From NCBI GenBank assembly GCA_949752795.1, contig OX457059.1, forward strand, positions 175,162,242-175,226,241: a stretch of DNA of 64,000 nt, read 5' to 3'. The position numbers were made by a program, and so were the translations under genes. Shown piece by piece: positions 53,826-64,000 of this stretch. This DNA comes from Hyperoodon ampullatus. Its lineage: Eukaryota > Chordata > Mammalia > Artiodactyla > Ziphiidae. Every line of letters starts with the position of its first letter. Within the stretch, counting starts at the first letter, position 1. The notes beneath the pieces were generated by a model. That model worked only from the letters and a program-made list of their open reading frames with translations. It did no database searches and had not been told where the DNA came from.

Positions 53826-56475
53826 TGCCACCCCTCACCAGAGACCTCAGGGCACAGGGCAGCCGTCATGTGTGGTTAGGGGTTTGGGTGAGTCCATCAA
53901 GCAGCCAAGCTCCCACCCTCCAGCCCCGGTCCCTGCTCAAACCCCACGCCCCACTGCAGACAGTGAACAACATCTCCTGGGCTGATGGGGCATCGCCAGT
54001 GGGACAGGGTGTGAGGACCTGCTCCTCAAGGCCACCTTCACCCCTGTCCTTGGATTTTAGCACCTTAACCCCATTTCCAGAGAAATGTGGCACCAGTTTT
54101 TGGGCCTCTTGAGTATTCTGTGGCGTAAATTGGGCCGTTCCCAGCTTTCTTGTTCCCAACCTAGGATTCCACTTCCTTGATTCCGCTAAGTGAAGTGGCA
54201 GCTGCTGGGGAGCAAGGACCTGGAAGGCTGCACCTGGTCCCAGGAGGGCTCTTGGCCGTAGGGCACTCAGGGTTCCTGGTTCCTCCAAGTAAACGTGGCT
54301 GGAAGGGCTTCCCTGCCCAGTTCCTCCCCAGTGACAGCAGGGAAGGGGGGGCATGGGAACAAGAGGGCACCCCTCCCTTCACTTCCGAGCTGCACCCAGC
54401 ACACATAGGTCAATTCTACCCTCTGATAATCACAGTAATAACTGCTATTGTTTCTTCCAACTGTCCGTGGGGTCCACTGGTCACAGCCCAAGTTCATTCA
54501 ATTTGTAGGAAGAAATGAGACCCAGTTTTCCAAAGATTTGGTTCATCTTGACTGAGGGGAAGGCCCAGGATTCTGAAAGCTCAGGTGGTGTCCCTGGAGT
54601 CCAGGGGGCTGTCCCAGGTTCTGGATCCTGGGGTGGCAGCCCCGATCACGCTGCACCTACTGGCTCAGGCCAGGCAGACACGCACCAAGGTCAGAACCCC
54701 CTGCAGTTCATGTTGCTTTTGCCTGTTAGTATCATTTTTTCTGAACAGACTGCATGTGAGGGCTCCCCAGGCACCGTGGCAGCCTGGCCTGAGCAGACGG
54801 CCTGAATGGGGAGACCCCACCTTGCCATCTGCACCTGTCCACATGTCCTGGCAAAATCCTTGAACCTGGAAGTGTCCAGCCTATGTGACACAGAGTTGTG
54901 ACATATTGGGGTCATCACCAGGCTGAAGACCGAGGGAGAGGACACCCCTCAGGGCCCATGGAGCTCAGAGACCCGGCTGAGTCTGGGGGCCCCTGCAGAC
55001 CCCCAGTGAGAGGGAGACCGCACACACTTGGCTGCTCCAGGTCCCTGCGGTAGAGAGAGCTTTATCACAGATATGACAAGATAGAGCAGGAGAAGAGAAA
55101 CTGGGACCAGTGATAATGCTGGTCCAAAGGAGGAGCAGGTTCCCATCAGTTCCACCAGCAGCCATGGAAAGTGAGATTTTGTGATTGAAATAATGACACT
55201 TACAACGGTCACGTAGCAATAATTCTGGGGATGGAGAAATTATGAAAATTTTGTAATCACTCCATATGTATTACATAAATGTCATTAGAATATGACTCCT
55301 CAGGCTCTGAGGAGGTCACCTGGACAGGTCACATTCTCCTTCCGAGTCTCTGGGAGTAAAAATCGTACCTTTACCCTAAATCCCCGTTTCCCTGAAGGGT
55401 CGGCTCCTAATACACTTGGACGTAATGAGGAATCGCCGTCCTATCTGCTGGCTGCTCTGGGCTCTACAGTGAAGACACTTGCCAGGTACAGCGATCAGGT
55501 TGGCTGCAGCAGAAATAGATTTTTGCAACAAGTGACGGGACCATCTGCTCTATATCAGCTGCACGTCGGAGAAGACACCGTTTCTTCAGAGTTAACATGA
55601 ATCTTGCATAGTGGTTCGTGACACCATGGGGCTCGATCGCACCCTGTTCCCTTTTCAGGACCCCATCCGTGCACAGCTGGTTGTTACTGGAGGGAGTGAA
55701 GGCCCCTGGCGGAGGCTTGGCTTCTACCCAAACCCACACGCCTCCAGGGAGAAGCCAGGGCGGGAGCTCTTTGAGGCGTCTGTGATGAAACGGGACAAGG
55801 CCTGGATGGAAAATGCTCATTGGGGGACCCTAGCCAGCCTCCAGGGAACAAAACCACCTGCATCTCATTCACAAACTCGCAGCAAGAAGGTGGGGGGCAC
55901 TCGAGAGGTCTGGCACTTGAGAAGTAAAGGCTGCAGGAAAGGTTGCAAGGTGATTCAGGGAGCGTAACTGAAGCATTCGGCCGCCTTCTCAGTTGGGCTG
56001 CTTTGTTCTTGGTCACTGTGCTGAGGCACAGGGCCAGACCCCCAAGCACCATGTGGGCTCCAGGCTGCAGACTCAGCCGCACATCCAGACATCGGTGTGG
56101 GGCTGGGGACTCTGCCTTTCCCTGGCTGCCTTGTGAGCTTGAGAGGGCCTTTGTTCTCCCCAGCTTTGTTCAATGTTTCGTTCTGACACACCTCTGGGAC
56201 CAAATAAATCTGAAATCATTTAACCCTGTTGTCCAATCCTGGGCTTTTGATGTGATTTTAAACAATGCACCAGCACTCAGGGTTCAGGCCTCTTATTCAG
56301 AGCTCAGAGCCACAATGCCAGCTTGTCTCACCCTGAAAAGCCCTCATCCTGACCTGGGGAATAGCCACATCCTTGCATTCCTGAGGGCTTTCGACTGCCG
56401 TGCTGCAGGAATCTCCGAATGGCCATGGACTGGTCTAAGCTGCTCGGGACCCACACAGCTCATCTGATGGCCCAA
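53826..56475. other. Unassigned
   Basis: GC-rich to about 55,050, then mixed. Moderately AT-rich stretch 55,180-55,300 (aattatgaaaattttgtaat). No exon, RNA gene or repeat recognised. Confidence 0.35.
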
Positions 56476-56479
56476 TCGC

Positions 56480-56960
56480 CAGACTCTATGGCAGATAATA
56501 GCACAGGCTATTTCCATTTCTCAGGTCCATTTCAAATTAATAAGAACGTCCCCCTTCTGTTTTTCATCCACAAAGAGACTCCCTTTGCATATTCATTAAT
56601 GTTAAATTGATGGATTAAATTATTCCAAGCTCAAAATCAATCCTCCACATATCCATCAGAATGGACCGAATCCCCCAGTGGGGCCAGAGCACAGAAAATG
56701 CATTCAGAGACACTGATAAGTCCAGGCCCATTATATGTCATTTTAAACAGAGCCAAAAAAGCCCTTTGGAGACGCTCTATCAGCTATTAAACAGAGACAC
56801 CGCATGCACAGGGAGATTGATGGTTAGCATTCCCGGCCTCCAAATGGCTGTTCCTGGGCTGATGATTACAGGGAAATGCTCCTCCGTGTCTCTGACACAG
56901 TTCACAGGCAAACAGGTGCCTCCACGCTGAGCTTTCCTTTTGTCTTTCCCAAGGCGCAGT
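56480..56960. promoter_or_regulatory. AT-rich island, candidate noncoding regulatory element
   Basis: Unique sequence with tttcaaattaataagaacg (56,530 region), a POU/homeodomain-like cluster ccctttgcatattcattaat (56,581-56,600) containing the palindrome CATTAATG at 56,594-56,601, gttaaattgatggattaaat after it, and cagtcaattaacaagtg near 56,957. No repeat recognised. Candidate enhancer by motif content only. Confidence 0.37.
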
Positions 56961-58087
56961 CAATTAACAAGTGCCAGGCGGGGGTCTCCCACTCTGCACC
57001 CACTTAGCAAGCAGACGCACAGGGTGTTTGCAAGAATCTTGTCTTTCCACCTCCTGAAGCATCACGAGGTGAATGTGTACAGATCAGTGGGTGGCTCCCT
57101 TTTTGGGGTCCCAGCGCACAGGTGGGGCAGCCAGGGCTGTGGGTGGAGGAGAGTGGCCAGAGTCACTGCCACAGTGGGGTGGCGCTCTGGCCTCAGATGG
57201 ACAGAGGGGCTTTGTGGGTTCCTTTTGGAAAGTTTAATTCTGAGTCTAGTTCTGGAGAAAATACTCCAGAACAGCCCATCCATCATCTTTGCTCTCTCCT
57301 CACTAAGGCATTTTCCCATCTTTCCCCTCTACTGTTTCCCATCACCTATCTTCTCATACTTTCTCCGCACCCACAGCTGAATGGAATAGAAGAGAGCCTG
57401 GAACACAGTCTGTATGGGGACATGTCAAGGTGCCTGGAGGAAGGCAGAGGAGACCCCCACCGGGACATGTTCTATTTCTCCCACATCAAGTCTTTCTGAT
57501 GCAGCCTCCATCGAACTCCAGGGCCTCTCCACGAACACAAGGGTTTTACTTATTTAATTGTTCCAATAATTGGCTTCAAGTAATGTTCATCATCAATGGA
57601 AGTCGATATAGATAATGAGGTGTATTTTTTGAAAATCACTGGAACTTTTACTTCCAAGTAAGATATAGTAGATATCAGCAGGGTAAATCATTGTAAAATC
57701 TACAAAAAAGTGGAATAAATGACAAAAATTGTAGTTTTAAAGACTTTGGACAGCAGTGAAAGCAATGAGAGATGGACGAGCTGAAACTTCAGTGCTGGGT
57801 CAGAAGGCAACGCAAAACTCCTGTCTCTCCCAGCATTTGAGAGACAAAGTCCCACTAACATGCGGGACCTGCAGCAACAATGGCGGCTCTCCCAGGGAGA
57901 CATTTGCCGGGCTTTGAAATCCTAGCGAGATGGGTCACTCAAGGTGAACTGAGTCCAGCTGCAGTGACCACCCAACCCCAGCCCAGTGTAAGTCCCAGGT
58001 GGGTTGGTGTAATCAGCCCTCACACTGTCTTCCTAAAAGCAGAGTAGATGAAACACCTCCAGGTGAAATGACATCACCTTTGACCCA
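56961..58087. other. Unassigned
   Basis: An acceptor-like ctccgcacccacag lies near 57,364-57,377 but no supporting exon structure is visible. Otherwise no feature. Confidence 0.35.
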
Positions 58088-58275
58088 GTGGTTCTTTTTT
58101 TTTTTTTTTAGTTATCTATTCTATATATATTAGTGTATAAATGTCAATCAAAATCTCCCAATTCATCCCATCAACACCACCCCTCCACCACTTTCCCCCC
58201 TTGGTGTCCATACGTTTGTTCTCTACATCTGTGTCTCTATTTCTGCCTTGCAACCGGTTCATATGTACCATTTTT

Positions 58276-61200
58276 CTAGATTCCACATATATGTGTTAAT
58301 ATACGATACTTGTTTTTCTCTTTTTGACTTTCTTCTGTATGACAATTTCTAGGTCCATCCACGTCTGTACAAATGACCCAATTTCGTTCCTTTTTATGGC
58401 TGAATAATATTCCATCGTATATATGTACCACATCTTCTTTATCCATTTGTCTGTTGATGGGCATTTAGGCTGCTTCCATGACCTGGCTATTGTAAATAGT
58501 GCTGCAATGAATACTGTGGTGCATGTGTCTTTTTGAATTATGGTTTTCTCTGGGTATATGCCCAGTAGTGAGATTGCTGGGTCATATGGTAGTTCTATTT
58601 TTAGTTTTTTAAGGAACCTCCATACTGTTCTCCATAGTGGCTGTATCAATTTACATTCCCACCAACAGTGCAAGAGGATTCCCTTTTCTCCACACCCTCT
58701 CCAGTATTTGTTGTTTGTAGACTTTCTGATGATGCCCATTCTAACTGGTGTGAGGTGATGGCCTCATTGTAGTTTTGATTTGCATTTCTCTAATAATGAG
58801 TGATGTTGAGCAGGTTTTCATGTGCCTCTTGGCCATCTGTATGTCTTCTTTGGAGAAATGTCTATATAAGTCTTCTGCCCATTTTTTGATTGGGTTGTTT
58901 ACTTTTGTAATATTGAGCTGCATGAGCTGTTTATATATTTTGGAGGTTAATCCTTTGTCCATTGATTCCTTTGCAAATATTTTCTCCCATTCTGAGGGTT
59001 GTATTTTCAACTTGTTTGTAGTATCCTTTGCTGTGAAAAAGCTTTTAAGTTTCATTAGGTCTCATTGGTTTATTTTGTTTTGATTTCTGTTACTCTAGGA
59101 GGTGGTTCAAAAAAGATCTCACTGTGATTTATGTCAAAAAGTGTTCTTCCTATGTTTTCCTCTAATAGTTTTAGTATCCAGTCTTATATTTAGGTCTTTA
59201 ATCCATTTTGAGTTTATTTTTGTGTATGGCATTAGGGAGTATTCTAATTTCATTCTTTTACATATAGCTGTCCTGTTTTACCAGCACCACTTATCGAAGA
59301 GGCTGTCTTTTCTCCATTGTATATCCTTGCCTCCTTTGTCATAGATTAGTTGACCATAGGTGTGTGGGTTTATCTCTGGGCTTTCTATCTTATTCCATTG
59401 ATCTATATTTCTGTTTTTGTGCCAGTACCGTATTGTCTTGATTACTGTAGCTTAGTAGTATAGTCTGCAGTCAAGGAGTCTGATTCCTCCAGCTCCATTT
59501 TTTTCCCTCAAGATTGCTTTGGCTATTTGGGGTCTTTTGTGTCTCCATACAAATTTTAAGATTTTTTGTTCTAGTTCTGTAAAAAATGCCATTGGTAATT
59601 TGATAGGGATTGCATTGAATCTGTAGATTGCTTTGGGTAGTATAGTCATTTTCACAATATTGATTCTTCCAACCCAAGAACATTGTATATCTCTCCACCT
59701 GTTTGTGTCATCTTTGATTTCTTTCATCAGTGTCTTATAGGTTTCTGAGTACAGGTCTTTCACCTCCTTAGGTAGGTTTACTCATAGGTATTTTATTCTT
59801 TTTGTTGCAATGGTGAATGGGATTGTCTCCTTAATTCCTCTTTCTGATCTTTCATTGTTAGTGTATAGGAATGCAAGAGATTTCTGTGCATTAATTTTGT
59901 ATCCTGCAACTTTACCAAATTTATTGATTAGCTCTAGTAGTTATCTGGTGGCATCTTAAGGATTCTCTATGTATAGTATCATGTCATCTGCAAACAGTGA
60001 CAGTTTTACTTCTTTTCAAATTTGTATTCCTTTTATTTCTTTTTCTTCTCTGATTGCCATGGTTAGGACTTCCAAAACTATGTTGAATAATAGTGGCGAG
60101 AGTGGACATCCTTGTCTTGTTCCTGATCTTAGAAGAAATGATTTCAGTTTTTCACCATTGAAAATGATGTTTACTGTGGGTTTGTCATATATAGCCTTTA
60201 TTATGTTGAGGTAGGTTCCCTCTGTGCCCACTTTCTGGAGAGTTTTTACCACAAATAGGTGTTGATTTGTGAAAAGCTTTTTCTGCATCTATTGAGATGA
60301 TCATATGGTTTTTATTCTTCAACTTGTTAATATGGTGTATCACATTGATCGATTTGCATATATTGAGGATTCCTTGCATCCCTGGGATAAATCTCACTTG
60401 ATCATGGTGTATGATCCTTTTAATGTGCTGTTGGATTCTGTTTGTTCGTATTTTGTTGAGGATTTTTGCATCTGTATTCATCAGTGATGGTGGTCTGTAA
60501 TTTTCATTTTTTGTAGTATTTTTGTCTGGTTTTGGTATCAGGGTGATGGTGGCCTCATAGAATGAGTTTGGAGTGTTCCTTCCTCTGCAATTTTCTGGAA
60601 GAGTTTGAGAAGGATGGGTGTTAGCTCTTCTCGAAGTGTTTGATAAAATTCACCTGTGAAACCAACTGGTTCTGGACATTTGTTTCTTGGAAGATTTTTA
60701 ATCACAGTTTCAATTTCATTACTTGTGATTGGTCTGTTCACATTTTCTATTTCTTGCTGGTTCAGTCTTGGAAGGTTATACCTTTCTAAGAATTTGTTCA
60801 TTTCTTCCAGGTTGTCCATTTTATTGGCATAGAGTTGCTTATAGTAGTCTCTTATGATGCTTTGTATTTCTGCGGTGTTTGTTGTAATTTCTCCTTATTC
60901 ATTTCAAATTTTATTGATTTGAGTCCTCTCCCTCTTTTTCTTGATGAGTCTGGCTAAAGGTTTATCAATTTTGTTTATCTTCTCAAAGACCCAGCTTTTA
61001 GTTTTATTGATCTTTGTTACTGTTTTCTTTGTTTCTATTTCATTTATTTCTGCTCTGATCTTTGTGATTTCTTTCCTTCTACTAACTTTGGGTTTTGTTG
61101 GTTCTTCTTTCTCTAGTTCCTTTAGGTGTAAGGTTAGATTGTTTATTTGAGGTGTGTCTTATTTATTGAGGTAGAATTGTATTGCTATAAACTTCCCTCT

Positions 61201-62069
61201 TAGAACCGCTTTTGCTTCATCCCATAGATTTTGGATTGTCATGTTTTTGTTGTCATTTGTCTCTAGGTATTTTTTGATTTCTTCAGTGATCTCTTGGTTA
61301 TTTAGTAACATATTGTTTAGCCTCCATGTGTTTATGTTTCTTTACATTTTTCCCTGTAATTTATTTCTAATCTCAAAGTGTTGTGGTTGGAAAAGATGCT
61401 TGATATGATTTCAATTTTCTTAAATTTACCAAGGCTTGATTTGTGACCCAAGATGTGATCTATCCTGGAGAATGTTCCATGTGCACTTCAGAAGAAAGTG
61501 TAACCTGCTGTTTTCAGGTGGAATGTCCTATAAATATCAATTAAATCTATCTGGTCTATTGTGCCATTTAAAGTTTGTGTTTCCTTATTAATTTCTGTCT
61601 GGATGATGTGTCCCTTGGCATAAGTGAGGTGTTAAAGTGCCCCACTATTACTGTGTTAACTGTTGATTTCTTCTTTTATAGCTGTTAGCATTTGCCTTAT
61701 GTATTGAGGTGTTCCTATGTTGGGTGCACCTGTATTTATAATTGTTATATCTTCTTCTTGGATTGATCCCTTGATCACTATGTAGTGTCCTTCCTTGTCT
61801 CTTGTAACATTCTTTATTTTAAAGTCTATTTTATCTGATATGAGTATTGCTACTCCAGCTTTCTTTTGATTTCCATTTGCATGGAATATCTTTTTCCATC
61901 CCCTCACTTTCAGTCTGTATGTGTCCCTAGGTCTGAAGTGGGTCTCTTGTAGACAGTATATATATGGGTCTTGTTTTTGTATCTAATCAGCAAATACGTA
62001 TCTTTTGGTTGGAGCCTTTAATCCATTAACATTTAAGGTAATTATCGATATGTATGTTCCTATGATCAT
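58276..62069 (-). pseudogene. L1 ORF2 pseudogene (endonuclease/reverse transcriptase)
   Basis: The reading frame starts with ATG at 62,069 and would end near 58,276 (about 1,260 codons, the usual ORF2 length). Codon 29 is a TAG stop (61,983-61,985). The endonuclease motif Leu-Gln-Glu-Thr-His is preserved at 61,938-61,952 and the RT catalytic Phe-Ala-Asp-Asp at 59,983-59,994. Surviving open segments at 61,656-61,907, 60,538-60,819, 60,185-60,481, 60,016-60,288, 59,452-59,763, 58,741-59,055 and 58,296-58,739 lie in different frames, so several frameshifts and stops separate them. The C-terminal Cys-rich region is visible in 58,296-58,739. Non-functional. Confidence 0.9.
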
Positions 62070-62127
62070 TTTCTGAATTGTTTTGTGTTCATTTTTGTAG
62101 GTCCTTTTCTTCTCTTGTGTTTCCCAC

Positions 62128-63058
62128 TTAGAAACATTCCTTTAGCATTTGATGTAGAGCTGGTTTGGTGGTGCTGAATTCTCTTAGCTTTTGCTTGTCT
62201 GTAAAGCTTTTGATTTCTCCATCGAATCTGAATGAGATCTTTGCCAGGTGCAGTAATCTTGGTTGTAGTTTCTTCCTTTTCATCACTTTATATATATTGT
62301 GCCACTCCCTTCTGGCTTGTAGAGTTTCTGCTGAGAAACCAGCTGTTAATCTTATGGGAGTTCCCTTGTATGTTATTTGTCATTTTTCCCTTGTTGCTTT
62401 TGATAACTTTTCTTTGTCTTTAATTTTTGTCAATTTGATTGCCATGTGTTTCGACATGTTTCTCCTTGGGTTTATCCTTCCTGGGACTCTCTGTGCTTCC
62501 TGGACTTGGGAGGCTATTTCTTTTCCTATGTTAAGGAAGTTTTTGACTATAATCTCTTCAAATATTTTCTCGGGTCCTTCCTCTCTCTCTTCTCCTTCTG
62601 GGACCCCTATAATGCGAATGTTGTTGTGTTTAATGTTGTCCCAGAGGTCTCTTAGTCTGTCTTCATTTCTTTTCATTCTTTATTTCTTTATTCTGTTCTG
62701 CGGCAGTGGATTCCACCATTCTGTCTTCCAGGTCACTTATCCATTGTTCTGCCTCAGTTATTCTGCTATTGATTCCTTCCAGTGTATTTTTCATTTCAGT
62801 TATTGTATTGTTCATCTCTGTTTGCTTGTTCTTTAATTCTTCTAGGTGTTTGTTCTTTAGTTCTTCTAGGTCTTTGTTAAACATTTCTTACATATTCTTG
62901 ATCTTTGCCTCTATTCTTTTTCTGAGGTCCTGGATCATCTTCACTATCATTATTCTGAATTCTTTTTCTGGAAGCTTGCCTATCTCCACTTTATTTAATT
63001 GTTTTTCTGGAGTTTTGTCTTCTTCCTTCATCTGGTACATAGCCCTCTGTCTTTTCAT
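62128..63058 (-). pseudogene. L1 ORF1 pseudogene (RNA-binding chaperone)
   Basis: ATG at 63,058, with stop at 62,128-62,130, about 310 codons. The N-terminal half is predicted coiled coil (repeated Glu/Lys/Leu-rich words, for example an ELKNK repeat around 62,830-62,870). Codon 57 is TAA (62,888-62,890). The frame then continues to about 62,663, where a frameshift moves the RRM-type middle domain (62,380-62,676) to another frame. ORF1p normally forms trimers that coat L1 RNA. Two lesions make this copy non-functional. Confidence 0.88.
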
Positions 63059-63964
63059 TTTGTCTATCTTTCTGTGAATGTGGTTTTCGTTCCACAGGCT
63101 GCAGGATTGTAGTTCTTCTTGCTTCTGCTATCTTCCCTCTAGTGGATGAGCCTATCTAAGAGGCTCATGCAAGCTTCCTGATGGGAGGGACTGGTGGTGG
63201 GTAGAGTTGGGTGTTGCTCTAATGAGCAGAGCTCAGTAAAACTTTAATCAGCTTGTCTGCTGATGGGTGGGGCTGAGTTCCCTCCCTGTTGGTTGTTTGG
63301 CTGGAGGCAACCCAGTACTAGACGCTACATGGTCTTTGGTGGGGCTAATGGCAGACTCCAGGAGGGTTCATGCCAAGGAGTACTTCCCAGAACTTCTGCT
63401 GCCAGTGTCCTTGTCCCCATGGTGAGCCACAGCCACCCTCTGCCTCTGCAAGAGACCTTCCAACACTAGCAAGTAGGTCTGGTTCAGACTCCAGTTGGGT
63501 CACTGCTCCTTCCACCTGGGTCCTGATGTGCACACTAGTTTGTGTGTGCCCTCCAAGAGTGGAGTCTCTGTTTCCCCCAGTCCTGTTGAAGTCCTGCAAT
63601 CAAATCCCACTAGCATTCAAAGTCTGATTCTCTGGGAATTCCTCCTCCTGTTGCTGGACCTCCAGGTTGAGAAGCCTGAGGTGGGGCTCAGAACCTTCAC
63701 TCCAGGGGGTGGACTTCTGTGGTATAAGTGTTCTCCAGTTTGTGAGTCACCCACCCAGAGGTCATGGGATTTGATTTTATTGTAATTGCCCCCCTCCTAC
63801 CATCTCATTGTGGCTTCTCCTTTGCCTTTGGATGTGGGATATTTTTTTGGTGAGTTCACTGTTTTCCTGTCAATGATTGTTCAGCAGTTAGTTGTGATTC
63901 CAGTGCTCTTGCAAGTGGGAGTGAGTTCATGTCCTTCTACTCTGCCATGTTGAACCAATCTCTG
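63059..63964 (-). promoter_or_regulatory. L1 5' UTR (internal promoter region)
   Basis: About 0.9 kb between the 5' end of the element and the ORF1 ATG. On the minus strand it begins with an ...aacatggcagagtagaagga segment typical of cetartiodactyl L1 5' ends. In such elements the 5' UTR holds an internal pol II promoter; whether this copy is active cannot be judged. Confidence 0.75.
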
Positions 63965-64000
63965 GTGGTTCTTTTAATTATATTGTCCAGCACACAATCA

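Larger units (their letters stand above)
58099..63964 (-). mobile_element. Full-length L1 retrotransposon, minus strand, about 5.87 kb
   Basis: LINE-1 elements encode an RNA-binding protein (ORF1p) and an endonuclease/reverse transcriptase (ORF2p). Here the poly-A tail (as T-run from 58,095) is at the left, the 3' UTR is 58,110-58,275, ORF2 about 58,276-62,069, ORF1 62,128-63,058, and the 5' UTR 63,059-63,964, ending tgccatgttgaaccaatctct. An 11-bp TSD gtggttctttt is at 58,088-58,098 and 63,965-63,975, in TTTT/AA endonuclease context. The element is structurally complete but both ORFs are broken, so it cannot retrotranspose autonomously. The type of 5' UTR matches artiodactyl/cetacean L1. Confidence 0.93.

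Noticed and set aside
57364..57499. Acceptor-like site followed by a short open stretch ending in a stop
   Set aside because: A single acceptor-like motif with no recognised protein similarity is expected by chance at this scale.
1..64000. CRISPR array, bacterial operon or phage-like system
   Set aside because: The repeats are mammalian SINE/LINE/LTR families and simple repeats; no array of evenly spaced short repeats with unique spacers and no prokaryotic gene organisation.

Overview
The window is nuclear DNA from a mammal, almost certainly a cetacean. Six copies of a tRNA-derived SINE of the CHR type and one CHR-2-type copy are spread through it. They share the CHR head (ttccctggtggcgcagtgg) and end in A-tails. 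L1 LINEs with an artiodactyl/cetacean-type 5' UTR, MaLR (MLT1/MST) LTRs, MIR remnants and L2-like remnants complete a typical placental repeat landscape. I recognise no host protein-coding exon, rRNA gene, real tRNA gene or CRISPR array. The long open frames in the GC-rich parts lie on both strands at once and have low-complexity Pro/Arg/Gly/Ala composition, so I treat them as composition artefacts.

Layout. Bases 1-11,400 are GC-rich and unassigned, with two SINEs, a CpG/GC-box block (1.13-1.87 kb) containing a dense G-quadruplex motif, a MaLR LTR, and an unusual trio: a TG array (8.76-9.05 kb), a (CCG)9 tract (10.05 kb) and a CA array in opposite orientation (11.20-11.41 kb). From 12.2 to 14.3 kb there is an old antisense L1 carrying a SINE. 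From 15 to 24 kb the window holds a MaLR LTR, MIR pieces, SINEs and several AT-rich islands that look like candidate regulatory elements. From 24 to 27 kb there are L1/HAL1-like and LTR remnants. From 27 to 36 kb the DNA is GC-rich and mostly unassigned, including an L1 remnant that has drifted strongly toward GC.

From 36.9 to 39.9 kb lies a 5'-truncated antisense L1. From 40 to 49 kb there is unassigned DNA with MIR/L2-like pieces, two more AT-rich islands (42.2-42.7 and 46.7-47.1 kb), a small minisatellite and a SINE. From 49.5 to 53.8 kb there are several old L1/HAL1-like segments, including one apparent 5'-inverted L1, and an MLT1 LTR. The right edge is occupied by a structurally full-length L1 on the minus strand (58,099-63,964). 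It has an 11-bp target-site duplication and 5' and 3' UTRs, but both reading frames are broken.

Interpretation. This looks like an intergenic or deep-intronic, gene-poor segment. Function, if any, would lie in the AT-rich islands with homeodomain-type cores and in the CpG/GC-box block. I see no genes that work together as a pathway and no convincing new coding system. The most informative signals are retrotransposon structure and history, non-B-DNA repeats and the candidate noncoding elements. Conservation of those elements cannot be judged from one sequence.
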